Shown piece by piece: positions 43,590-51,559 of a stretch of DNA of 51,670 nucleotides. This DNA comes from Clostridia bacterium (GTDB lineage: Bacteria; Bacillota; Clostridia; Oscillospirales; CAG-382), in NCBI GenBank assembly GCA_017549365.1, contig JAFYUZ010000095.1, forward strand, positions 1-51,670, read 5' to 3'. The notes under the pieces are model-generated. The model did no database searches. It had not been told where the DNA came from and saw only the letters and a program-made list of their open reading frames with translations. Both the position numbers and the translations under genes were made by a program. Each line of letters begins with the position of its first letter. The first letter of the stretch is position 1.

Positions 43590-46500
43590 ATGAAAAGATT
43601 TCTCGCATTACTGATGTGCGCATTTATGATCGTTTGCGCAATCCCTTTTTCTGTATCAGCCGCCGATCCCGAAGTTATGACAATTGACGGCGAAAGAACC
43701 GCATTTCTCGGCACTTTCGGCAAAGTCAATTACAACGGAAAGTCGTATGCTTCCTACAAAACCTTTAACGACGCTCTGCTTGCGCTCGGAACAGACGGAG
43801 GAAGAATTGTTCTTTCTGGTAACGTATCGGTTGGCGCGTTCAATGACGTTGTCGGAAGAGCTCCTCTTACGATCGTAGGTATAGGTGCAAATGCTCGCGG
43901 TAACTGTATAAACTTTGCAGGAAACGCCGAGATCAATCTCGGTGGCGACCTTGTGCTCGGAAATCTTGTTATAAGAACCGATGCGGATGCTGTGATTCTT
44001 ACCAACGGTCACAAATTGACAACTCTTACAGGTTTTGATACATATTGTGTTGAAAAATATGTTGCCGACGGCGACAATATTATTGAATATGTTGATAAGC
44101 CTTCTATCGCGGTAGGAAAGGCAGATATCACATCCGCTCTTGGCGTAACCAACGGAAAATATGCTAAGATCGTTGCGGGCGCGGTAAACGGTCACGTTAT
44201 CAACGGCTCTTCAAATGTTGTTATTGACGGTTGTGATGTTGAAAATGCCATTGCAGGCAACTATGCATCGGGTACAGTAAATGGTGACGTTACCCTCACA
44301 ATTTCTGACGGCAACATCGACAAGCTTATCGCAGGCCCCGAAAGCGGAGTTGTAAACGGCAACGTTATGACTGTTGTAAACGGCGGCAATATCGGCGAGT
44401 TTGTTATCGGTGCGGGCGAATCTGCCACAGTTAACGGAAATCTCGTCGTTTCCATCAACAGTGCTTCTTATAACAGCGCGGTTGCAGGCACAGGCAAAAT
44501 CGCAGGCAAAAAGATCATTGTAACAGGATCTGATGTTTCTGTTGACAATATTTCTGTTCTTGCCGATTATACCATCAAGATAGATGGCGGAAACTGCATA
44601 CCTGTTTTTGACAAAACAGAAGTAAAGGGCTTTTCTTTCACTGACAGCTTTGGTCTCCCCGTAAATTCTATCGTTCTCAACGGTCAGAACGCAAACTCCG
44701 ATAACGGCGTTTTTGCACTTTCGGCAGGTGTTTCCGAAGTCAAGATATCCAGCGCGGTTTCTCTTAATGTTAATAAAAATGCAAACTATGTAAACGGCTA
44801 TGAAGACGGAACCTTCCGCCCTCAGAACAACATCACCCGCGCAGAAGCAATTACACTTTTGTCCCGTCTTATAGTTGAAGACAGCGCGATAAAGGGCAAG
44901 ATAGGCGCAAAATACGATGACGTTCAGGCGGGCGCTTGGTATGAATCGTATATCGGATTTTTCCAGAATCTCGGTTTCCTCGACAACATCTCTAAGGATT
45001 ACGGGCTTAAAATCGCTCCTACCGAAAATATCACAAGAGGCGAATTCACACAGCTTATTTTTGAAATTTCCTCAGCAACACAGGATGCGCCTTCTGTAAA
45101 GCTTAAGAACTTCACAGACGTTCAAGCTAATCATAAGTACCTTGCTGCAATTAATTTTGCGGTTTCCAACGGTATTGTAACGGGATATGACGATGGAACT
45201 TTCAAACCCGAAAACAGCATCACCAGAGCCGAAGTTGTTACTATGGTAAACCGTTTCCTCGGACGCCTCCCCAACGGAGTTGCAGGTAAAAACAGCTTTT
45301 CAGATGTTTCCGGACACTGGGCATATTCCCAGATTCTTGCCGCGTGCAACGAAGAAAACGTTTCGTGGACAGATAATTCCGGTGTCAAATCTTACGTGCT
45401 TACAGGTTCGACTACCAAGGATTATATGATCTCTCTTTACGAACAGAGCGCATCTCTTCCTTCCGAGGCTATAAGAGCAGGTGTTGATACTGTTGCAAAT
45501 CAGATAAAGAAAGATATCGTTAATTCTGCGGATAACCACGATTTTGGTGACAAAAAGATCATATACATTTCCGAAAAGAACGGCGACGATTCCAACGACG
45601 GTCTTACTCCCGCAACTGCATACAAAACATTGGCGCCTCTTTCAAAAATCAAATTTTTGAGAAACACTGCAGTTCTTTTTGAACGCGGAGGAATTTACCG
45701 CGGTCAGATTCTTGCATCCACAAATATGTTCTATGGCGCGTACGGCGAAGGTCCCAAGCCCATTCTTATGCAGTCAAAGCGCAACTACGCAGACGAAGCT
45801 CTTTGGGTTCAGACAGAGTATCCCAATGTTTATAAGTGTACAGAGCTTCTTACAAACGTAGGTGTTATCGGTTTTGACCACGATCTGCAGGATTATTCGG
45901 ATGCATCGTATGACGAAACATATGGTCTTATTATGAACAAAGGCCTTCTTGGATTTACAGGCGTTCAGGATATGAACAAGGATCTCCAGTTCTATTCCGA
46001 ATTTATTGACAATGATATCAACAAGCCTTGCACTCTCTACGTTTACTCCGCAGAAGGAAATCCCGGCAAACGCTTTAAGTCTATTGAAATCGGCGAAAAA
46101 TTTGATATCATTGACGGCGAACCGAGAAACGTTACTGTCGAGAACATTTCTTTCAAATTCACAGGCGCGCACGCAATCGGCGTTAACAATGCCACGAAAT
46201 TCACTGTTCGCAATTGTGTATTCTCTTGGCTCGGCGGATCTATTCTTACCCTCAACTTCAATAAAGGCGGCAACCCCGTAAACTACGGTAATGCTGTTGA
46301 AACAGGTATGTGCAACGGCTATTACGTTGAGAACAACTGGATGTATCAGATTTACGACACAGGTCCTACCCATCAGGTTTCCAATGGTACAGGTACCTAC
46401 ATTCAGAAGGATATCAGATACATCGGTAACGTTATCGAATACGTCCACTGGGGTATCGAATTCTATAATTCTCCCAATCCCGGTGAAGAATCAAAACGTA

Positions 46501-46883
46501 TCACAGACGAAGTATATACAGCGTACAATATCTGCCGTTACGGCGGCTATGGTTGGGGCTCGATCGTCAGAAACCGTCAGTCGGGCGCACAGCTTTATTC
46601 GGGACACGCACTTGGTGTCAACACAAATCAGCACACCGAATACAACGTATTCGACCGTAGTGCAGGTAACCTCATAAGACTTTGCAACGCTTCCACCGAA
46701 TTCCTTGATAAGAACATTTATATTCAGACTCTCGGAGGACGCCTTGGCGATCTTAAGGGTACTCTCACAACAAAGTGCGATTACGATTCTGCCGCATCTA
46801 TTCAGAAGCATCTCGGCGACAACAACGCTGTTGTCATTGTTATTGATCCCGAAAAAGAAGATCCCAAGCAGTACAGTAAATAA
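43590..46883 (+). CDS. SLH-domain surface protein with beta-helix module
   Basis: 1097 aa. Signal peptide MKRFLALLMCAFMIVCAIPFSVSA. Residues about 25-390 are beta-helix-like, including three imperfect coils of the form VNGDVTLTISDGNIDKLIAG (about 230-305). Three SLH domains follow at about 393-565 (GYEDGTFRPQNNITRAEA, IAPTENITRGEF, GYDDGTFKPENSITRAEV), with a fourth partial one (FSDVSGHWAYSQILAAC). From about residue 655 (IYISEKNGDDSNDGLTPATAYKTL) to the end lies a beta-helix module paralogous to the lipoprotein at 5339-7684. SLH domains bind pyruvylated wall polymer, which the GT4-CsaB fusion at 23082 could make. Here the SLH block is central rather than terminal. ATG 43590 has GAAAGGA 9 nt upstream; ATG 43572 is an alternative. 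Confidence 0.88.
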   Translation: MKRFLALLMCAFMIVCAIPFSVSAADPEVMTIDGERTAFLGTFGKVNYNGKSYASYKTFNDALLALGTDGGRIVLSGNVSVGAFNDVVGRAPLTIVGIGANARGNCINFAGNAEINLGGDLVLGNLVIRTDADAVILTNGHKLTTLTGFDTYCVEKYVADGDNIIEYVDKPSIAVGKADITSALGVTNGKYAKIVAGAVNGHVINGSSNVVIDGCDVENAIAGNYASGTVNGDVTLTISDGNIDKLIAGPESGVVNGNVMTVVNGGNIGEFVIGAGESATVNGNLVVSINSASYNSAVAGTGKIAGKKIIVTGSDVSVDNISVLADYTIKIDGGNCIPVFDKTEVKGFSFTDSFGLPVNSIVLNGQNANSDNGVFALSAGVSEVKISSAVSLNVNKNANYVNGYEDGTFRPQNNITRAEAITLLSRLIVEDSAIKGKIGAKYDDVQAGAWYESYIGFFQNLGFLDNISKDYGLKIAPTENITRGEFTQLIFEISSATQDAPSVKLKNFTDVQANHKYLAAINFAVSNGIVTGYDDGTFKPENSITRAEVVTMVNRFLGRLPNGVAGKNSFSDVSGHWAYSQILAACNEENVSWTDNSGVKSYVLTGSTTKDYMISLYEQSASLPSEAIRAGVDTVANQIKKDIVNSADNHDFGDKKIIYISEKNGDDSNDGLTPATAYKTLAPLSKIKFLRNTAVLFERGGIYRGQILASTNMFYGAYGEGPKPILMQSKRNYADEALWVQTEYPNVYKCTELLTNVGVIGFDHDLQDYSDASYDETYGLIMNKGLLGFTGVQDMNKDLQFYSEFIDNDINKPCTLYVYSAEGNPGKRFKSIEIGEKFDIIDGEPRNVTVENISFKFTGAHAIGVNNATKFTVRNCVFSWLGGSILTLNFNKGGNPVNYGNAVETGMCNGYYVENNWMYQIYDTGPTHQVSNGTGTYIQKDIRYIGNVIEYVHWGIEFYNSPNPGEESKRITDEVYTAYNICRYGGYGWGSIVRNRQSGAQLYSGHALGVNTNQHTEYNVFDRSAGNLIRLCNASTEFLDKNIYIQTLGGRLGDLKGTLTTKCDYDSAASIQKHLGDNNAVVIVIDPEKEDPKQYSK

Positions 46884-46890
46884 ATAATAA

Positions 46891-46928
46891 ATTCCCCGAA
46901 AGGTTTGTGCTTTCGGGGAATCTTTTTT
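46891..46928. terminator. Bidirectional terminator between the SLH and Dabb genes
   Basis: ATTCCCCGAAAG (46891-46902) pairs perfectly with CTTTCGGGGAAT (46910-46921), followed by a T-run. The flanking A-rich stretch upstream lets it serve the convergent minus-strand gene as well. Confidence 0.93.
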
Positions 46929-47229
46929 ATATTTCAAAATCAAGACAGCTTCTGTTTGCCACAAAAGGTCGAACTTTGGTATTTGCAACTTCCTGATGGG
47001 CGGGGTTTTTGGCATACGCTTTAAGAGCTTCTTCGTTTTCAAAGGTGGAATCAAGCATAAGGTCTGCGGTTGAGCTTGCAAGTCCATCTGTGTATACTTT
47101 TATCTCGTCGATTTCGGGTATCTTGTCTTTAAGGGATTCGAGCCCTTCTTTGATGCCTTGCTTGATCTGTGCTTTTTCTTCATCGTTGAATTCTTCTTTA
47201 AGAGTCCAAAGTATTATGTGTTTTATCAT
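46927..47229 (-). CDS. Dabb-family (stress-responsive A/B barrel) protein
   Basis: 100 aa ferredoxin-like alpha/beta barrel. It has the Dabb opening MIKHIILWTLKEEF, a middle helix (IKQGIKEGLESLKDKIPEI), VYTDGLASSTADLMLDSTF, and HQEVANTKVRPFVANRSCLDFEI at the end. Members act as small dimeric enzymes or stress proteins; no specific reaction can be read here. I place the start at 47229, where GGAGGTG lies just upstream on the minus strand, instead of the longer frame from 47262. It has its own promoter and a shared convergent terminator, so it is probably monocistronic. Confidence 0.88.
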   Translation of the reverse strand: MIKHIILWTLKEEFNDEEKAQIKQGIKEGLESLKDKIPEIDEIKVYTDGLASSTADLMLDSTFENEEALKAYAKNPAHQEVANTKVRPFVANRSCLDFEI

Positions 47230-47252
47230 ATACAGCACCTCCGTTTTTTCTA

Positions 47253-47281
47253 AGTATATCATTTTTGATGTTAAAAGTCAA
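47253..47281 (-). promoter_or_regulatory. Promoter of the Dabb gene
   Basis: On the minus strand, TTGACT (47276-47281), 17 nt, TATACT (47253-47258) preceded by TGA. It lies 23 nt upstream of the start at 47229. Confidence 0.8.
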
Positions 47282-47324
47282 CAAACAAAAATCCACCTAT
47301 TTTCTTGTTTATTCGCTAAATCTA

Positions 47325-47353
47325 TTGAAAAAAAGAATTTCATGTGGTAAAAT
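47325..47353 (+). promoter_or_regulatory. Promoter of the Ldh/malic enzyme operon
   Basis: TTGAAA (47325-47330), 17 nt, TAAAAT (47348-47353) preceded by TGTGG. It is divergent from the Dabb promoter, with about 45 nt between the two -35 elements. Confidence 0.78.
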
Positions 47354-47386
47354 ATATACAATATTGTATAAGAGGGAGTGTGTCCT

Positions 47387-48517
47387 ATGAAAAACAGCAT
47401 CAATTATTCTTACGAACAACTCAAAAGATTTTGCACAGACGCTTTTGTGAAGTTTGGATTTACAAACGAAGAAAGCGATATTATCGTTGACGTTCTTCTT
47501 ACGTCCGATATGTATGGTATCGAATCCCACGGTATGCAGCGTCTTGTACGCTATCACAAGGGCATCGAAAAAGGCCTCATTAAGATCGATGCAAAACCCG
47601 AGATTGTGTTTGAAACTCCTGTTTCCGCAGTTATCGAAGGTCACGACGGCATGGGTCAGCTTCTTGGTGTAAAGGCAATGAATATTGCGATAGAAAAAGC
47701 AAAGACCACGGGTATGGCTGTTGTTACGGTGCGTAACTCCAACCACTATGGTATTGCAGGTTACTATGCAAAGATGGCTTGCCGCGAAGGTCTTATCGGT
47801 ATGTCTATGACAAACTCCGAAGCGATCATGGTTCCTACATTCGGTAGAAAAGCAATGCTCGGAAGCAATCCTATCGCTGTTGCCATGCCCGCAGAACCGT
47901 ATGATTTCTTCTTTGATTCTTCCACAACCGTCGTTACAAGAGGCAAGCTTGAAATATATAACAAGCTCCAGAAACCTCTGCCCGAAGGTTGGGCTCTTGA
48001 TGCCAATGGCAAGGGAACGTCTGACGCAGGCGACGTGCTTAAGAATATCGTTGCAAAAGCAGGCGGCGGAATCATGCCTCTCGGCGGCGAATTTGAACAG
48101 ACAGGAAGCCACAAGGGCTACGGCTATGGTATGTTCTGCGAGATCTTCACATCGATCCTTTCCATGGGTCTCACTTCCAATCACACCCACATCGGCGGCA
48201 AGGGCGGAACCTGCCACGGCTTTATTGCAATCAATCCCGCAATGTTCGGCGACCCCGAAGCCATCAAGGAGCATTTGTCCACTCTTCTTCGTGAGCTTCG
48301 CGAATCTCCCAAAGCCGAAGGCGCAGACAGAATATTTACTCACGGCGAAAAAGAAGTGTTTGCATACAAGGACAGAATGGAAAACGGCGTAGATGTAAAC
48401 ATCAACACCGTTGCGGAGATGGTGGACCTTTGCAACTACCTCGGCATGGACGTTGAAGATTACCTTGGCGCCGAGGCAAAAGAACTTACACTTCGCCAGA
48501 GCTCCTACGATATGTAA
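47387..48517 (+). CDS. Ldh_2-family NAD(P)-dependent malate/lactate dehydrogenase
   Basis: 376 aa. The family (AllD, YlbC, ComC/MdH type) is unrelated in fold to classical Rossmann malate dehydrogenases. Signatures are DMYGIESHGMQRLVRY (catalytic His), VVTVRNSNHYGIAGYYA, GMSMTNSEAIMVPTFGRKAMLGSNPIAVAMP and GGEFEQTGSHKGYGYGMFCE. It oxidises a 2-hydroxy acid such as malate, lactate or ureidoglycolate. Malic enzyme immediately downstream makes malate the likeliest substrate. The start is ATG 47387 with GAGGGAG 8 nt upstream; the ORF track GTG at 47378 is inside that ribosome site. The malic enzyme start is 18 nt after the stop. Confidence 0.9.
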   Translation: MKNSINYSYEQLKRFCTDAFVKFGFTNEESDIIVDVLLTSDMYGIESHGMQRLVRYHKGIEKGLIKIDAKPEIVFETPVSAVIEGHDGMGQLLGVKAMNIAIEKAKTTGMAVVTVRNSNHYGIAGYYAKMACREGLIGMSMTNSEAIMVPTFGRKAMLGSNPIAVAMPAEPYDFFFDSSTTVVTRGKLEIYNKLQKPLPEGWALDANGKGTSDAGDVLKNIVAKAGGGIMPLGGEFEQTGSHKGYGYGMFCEIFTSILSMGLTSNHTHIGGKGGTCHGFIAINPAMFGDPEAIKEHLSTLLRELRESPKAEGADRIFTHGEKEVFAYKDRMENGVDVNINTVAEMVDLCNYLGMDVEDYLGAEAKELTLRQSSYDM

Positions 48518-48535
48518 TAAAGAAAGGAAATGAAT

Positions 48536-49708
48536 ATGGATATCAAAGCAGAAGCACTTAAAAAGCATTACGAATGGAACGGTAAGATCGAAGTCGTTTC
48601 AAGAACTCCCGTAAAAAATCGCGAACAGCTTTCTCTTGCATATACCCCCGGCGTTGCAGAACCTTGTCTTGTGATCCAGAAGGACATAAACAAGTCTTAC
48701 GAACTTACAAGAAGAAACAATCTTGTTGCTGTTATCACTGACGGCTCTGCGGTACTCGGACTCGGAGATATCGGCCCCGAGGCAGGTATGCCTGTTATGG
48801 AAGGCAAATGCGCTCTTTTCAAGGAATTTGCTGACGTAGATGCTTTTCCTCTTTGTATAAAAACACAGGATGTTGACGAACTTGTCAGAACGATATATCT
48901 TCTTTCGGGCAGCTTTGGCGGCATCAACCTCGAAGATATCGCAGCACCCCGTTGCTTTGAAGTTGAAAGAAGGCTCAAGGAAATCTGCGACATTCCCGTT
49001 TTCCATGATGACCAGCATGGTACAGCTATTGTTGTCGGCGCGGCTCTTCTCAACGCTCTTAAGGTTGCAAAAAAGAATATTTCCGAGATTAAGTGTGTTA
49101 TCAACGGCGCAGGCTCTGCGGGCACTGCTATTGCAAATCACCTTATGAGACTCGGCGTTTCAAATCTTGTTATGTGTGACAGATTCGGTATTATTTGCGA
49201 AGGCGACGAAACTCTCAGCTCCGCACACAAGGAACTTGCCGCTGTTACCAACAAAGAACATCTCAAGGGCAACCTTTCGGATGCAATGAAGGGCGCAGAC
49301 GTTGTGATCGGTGTTTCCGCACCCAATATTATTTCCAAGGAAATGGTAGCTTCAATGGCAGACGGAGCAATCGTTTTTGCTATGGCAAATCCTGTTCCCG
49401 AAATTCTTCCCGACGTTGCAAAAGAGGGCGGCGCTCTCGTTGTCGGTACGGGCAGATCCGACTATCCCAATCAGATCAATAACGTTGTTGCATTCCCCGG
49501 TATTTTCAGAGGCGCGCTTGATGTACGTGCCAGCGATATCAACGACGAAATGAAAATGGCCGCTTCCTACGCCATAGCGGGTCTTGTTGATGATTCCGAA
49601 CTCAACGCAGAATACATTCTTCCCATGGCGTTTGACGAAAGAATCGGAAAAACTGTAGCCGCTGCTGTTGCAGATGCCGCAAGAAGGAGCGGTGTTGCAC
49701 GAATTTAA
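48536..49708 (+). CDS. NAD(P)-dependent malic enzyme (oxaloacetate-decarboxylating)
   Basis: 390 aa, the short bacterial form without a phosphotransacetylase domain. Motifs are LSLAYTPGVAEPCL (Tyr general acid), VITDGSAVLGLGDIGPEAGMPVMEGK (Lys), FGGINLEDIAAPRCFEVE and FHDDQHGTAIVVGAAL (metal site), and the cofactor loop INGAGSAGTAIA. It converts malate to pyruvate and CO2, giving NAD(P)H. Together with the preceding Ldh-family enzyme this forms a two-gene malate-handling unit. ATG 48536 has GAAAGGA 7 nt upstream; the ATG two codons earlier would sit almost on the ribosome site. Cofactor preference cannot be read with certainty. Confidence 0.93.
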   Translation: MDIKAEALKKHYEWNGKIEVVSRTPVKNREQLSLAYTPGVAEPCLVIQKDINKSYELTRRNNLVAVITDGSAVLGLGDIGPEAGMPVMEGKCALFKEFADVDAFPLCIKTQDVDELVRTIYLLSGSFGGINLEDIAAPRCFEVERRLKEICDIPVFHDDQHGTAIVVGAALLNALKVAKKNISEIKCVINGAGSAGTAIANHLMRLGVSNLVMCDRFGIICEGDETLSSAHKELAAVTNKEHLKGNLSDAMKGADVVIGVSAPNIISKEMVASMADGAIVFAMANPVPEILPDVAKEGGALVVGTGRSDYPNQINNVVAFPGIFRGALDVRASDINDEMKMAASYAIAGLVDDSELNAEYILPMAFDERIGKTVAAAVADAARRSGVARI

Positions 49709-49721
49709 TTGAATTTTTCTA

Positions 49722-49750
49722 TTGAAAAATCGATTTTTTTGTGTTATACT
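49722..49750 (+). promoter_or_regulatory. Promoter of thrH
   Basis: TTGAAA (49722-49727), 17 nt, TATACT (49745-49750) preceded by TGTGT. A weak ATTTTTC/GAAAAAT hairpin overlapping the -35 may be a poor terminator for the malic enzyme gene. Confidence 0.75.
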
Positions 49751-49801
49751 ACATTCACTGACAAATTTAGCATTGCTTTTACCACGGAGGTTTTTATTTT
49801 G

Positions 49802-50401
49802 ATGAACATTGTTTGCCTGGATCTTGAAGGCGTTTTGGTGCCCGAAATATGGATTGCTTTTGCAAACGCCAGCGGCATTCCCGAACTTAAAAAGACAACC
49901 AGAGATGAGCCCGATTATGACAAGCTTATGCAGTATAGACTGAATATTCTCAAAGAGCACAATCTCGGTCTTAAAGAAATTCAGGAAACGATTGCAAAAA
50001 TAGAACCTATGGAAGGCGCAAAGGAGTTTCTTGATAAACTCCGCGAGAAGACACAGGTAATAATACTCAGCGATACATTCACACAATTCGCAACCCCTCT
50101 CATGAAGAAGCTCGGTTGGCCTACAATTTTCTGTAACACTCTCGAGGTTGCCGAAAACGGTGATATAACCGGTTATCGTATGCGTGTTGAAAAGTCAAAG
50201 TACGCAACCGTAAAGGCGTTTCAGTCTGTCGGTTACGAAACTATTGCAGCCGGCGACAGCTACAATGACCTTGGAATGATCCGTGCGAGCAAAGCAGGCT
50301 TTCTTTTCAAGAGCACAGAACAGATCAAGACTGACAATCCCGATCTTACCGCTTTTGATAGCTATGAAGATCTTCTCGCGGCTATAGAAAAGAGTTTTTG
50401 A
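49802..50401 (+). CDS. thrH: ThrH-type phosphoserine phosphatase / homoserine phosphotransferase
   Basis: 199 aa HAD-superfamily enzyme. The first motif is CLDLEGVLVPEIW: D-x-E in place of the HAD D-x-D, diagnostic of ThrH. Others are VIILSDTFTQFATPLM (motif II), Lys in RVEKSKYATVKAF and AAGDSYNDLGMI (motif IV). ThrH can dephosphorylate phosphoserine and transfer the phosphate to homoserine, linking serine and threonine synthesis. GGAGG (49786-49790) is 11 nt before ATG 49802 and 8 nt before an adjoining TTG at 49799, so the TTG may be the true start. It has its own promoter and ends in the terminator at 50407. Confidence 0.9.
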   Translation: MNIVCLDLEGVLVPEIWIAFANASGIPELKKTTRDEPDYDKLMQYRLNILKEHNLGLKEIQETIAKIEPMEGAKEFLDKLREKTQVIILSDTFTQFATPLMKKLGWPTIFCNTLEVAENGDITGYRMRVEKSKYATVKAFQSVGYETIAAGDSYNDLGMIRASKAGFLFKSTEQIKTDNPDLTAFDSYEDLLAAIEKSF

Positions 50402-50406
50402 TTTGT

Positions 50407-50440
50407 AAGACCGAGGCGTGTGCTTCGGTCTTTCTTTTTT
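50407..50440 (+). terminator. Intrinsic terminator after thrH
   Basis: AAGACCGAGGC pairs with GCTTCGGTCTT (11 bp, one G-T) around GTGT, then TTTCTTTTTT. The hydrolase ribosome site begins at the very next base, so the hydrolase depends on read-through or an unseen promoter. Confidence 0.9.
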
Positions 50441-50450
50441 GAGGTGTAAT

Positions 50451-51416
50451 ATGTTTTTCATGAATAAAATAGAAAAAATGTACAGAAGCAAGGTTCATAC
50501 ACGTTTTGATGATACGGGATGCCTTTATTATTTTTCCGTCGATGATTTTAAAGGACTTTTGCGTGAAAAATATGATTTTGTATCCGAGCAGGGTAATCGC
50601 TTATCCGGTCAGTTTTATTATTATCCGGGCTATATAGCTGACAGAGTGGTAGTTTTCGATCATGGCATGGGTGGCGGACACAGATCCTATATGCGAGAAA
50701 TCGAAAAACTTGCAAAACATGGTTATAAGGTTTTTGCCTATGATCATACGGGTTGTATGGAATCGGAAGGGGAGACTACGAATGGTTTCTGTCAGTCGCT
50801 CAGCGATCTTAATGCATGTATAAGCACCATCAAAAATGATGAAAGATATAAGAATTGCTCCTTCTCTGTTGTCGGTCATAGCTGGGGAGCATATTCGTGC
50901 CTTAATATAGGAAAATATCATAAGGATATCAAGCACGTTGTCGCTATGTCGGGTTTTGTTTCGGTATCAAGAATGTTGAAGCAGACGTTCGGCGGAATGC
51001 TTTCGATTTTCAGATCACATTTTGTAAGGATGGAGAAAAGTGCAAACGAAAAGTATTTTGATTGTTCTGCCGAAGATAGCTTGACGAATACCGATGCCAA
51101 GCTTCTTGTAATTCATTCTGCGGATGACAGTACGGTTTCTTGCAAACTTCATTTTGATTTTCTTAAAAATAAACTTTCCAACAGAAACGATAGCGAATTT
51201 CTTCTTGTAGACAAAAAAGGCCATAATCCAAATTATACACAAGACGCAGTTCTCTATATGAAAGAGTTTTTTACACAATTATCCTTGCAATCCAAAAATG
51301 GCGTTCTTGACTCCGAAGAAAAGAGACAAGCTTTTGTGTCGAGTTATGACTGGTACAGAATGACCGAACAGGACGATATGGTTTGGGAAAAGATTTTTTC
51401 TACCCTTGATGAATAA
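50451..51416 (+). CDS. Alpha/beta hydrolase
   Basis: About 321 aa, no signal peptide. Strand and loop order fits the fold. VVVFDHGMGGGHRSYMREI is the oxyanion region, VFAYDHTGCMESEGE a following strand, and SVVGHSWGAYSCLNIG holds the nucleophile Ser (G-H-S-W-G). LVIHSADDSTVS is the acid (Asp) and VDKKGHNPNY the catalytic His. Such proteins resemble serine aminopeptidase S33/monoacylglycerol-lipase-like hydrolases; the substrate is unknown. RBS GAGGTG is 5 nt before ATG 50451; ATG 50460 is an alternative. It lies directly after a terminator and upstream of the rRNA operon promoter, with no operon partner. Confidence 0.88.
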   Translation: MFFMNKIEKMYRSKVHTRFDDTGCLYYFSVDDFKGLLREKYDFVSEQGNRLSGQFYYYPGYIADRVVVFDHGMGGGHRSYMREIEKLAKHGYKVFAYDHTGCMESEGETTNGFCQSLSDLNACISTIKNDERYKNCSFSVVGHSWGAYSCLNIGKYHKDIKHVVAMSGFVSVSRMLKQTFGGMLSIFRSHFVRMEKSANEKYFDCSAEDSLTNTDAKLLVIHSADDSTVSCKLHFDFLKNKLSNRNDSEFLLVDKKGHNPNYTQDAVLYMKEFFTQLSLQSKNGVLDSEEKRQAFVSSYDWYRMTEQDDMVWEKIFSTLDE

Positions 51417-51530
51417 ACGCATTATATACGGTAATAATATCCATTAAAGAAAATATTGCATACATTGGTCGATATTTAAGATGTTTTTTTGTCTAAATAT
51501 GACAAAAAGGATTTTTTTGCAAAAAAACTC

Positions 51531-51559
51531 TTGACAAACTCGGATGTTTGTGGTATTCT
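51531..51559 (+). promoter_or_regulatory. Strong rRNA-type promoter
   Basis: Perfect TTGACA (51531-51536), 17 nt, TATTCT (51554-51559) preceded by TGTGG. A- and T-runs directly upstream (about 51480-51528) look like an UP element. Confidence 0.85.

Noticed and set aside
47309..48568. 419-codon minus-strand frame
   Set aside because: Antisense to the Ldh-family dehydrogenase and runs through its promoter; no motif or ribosome site.
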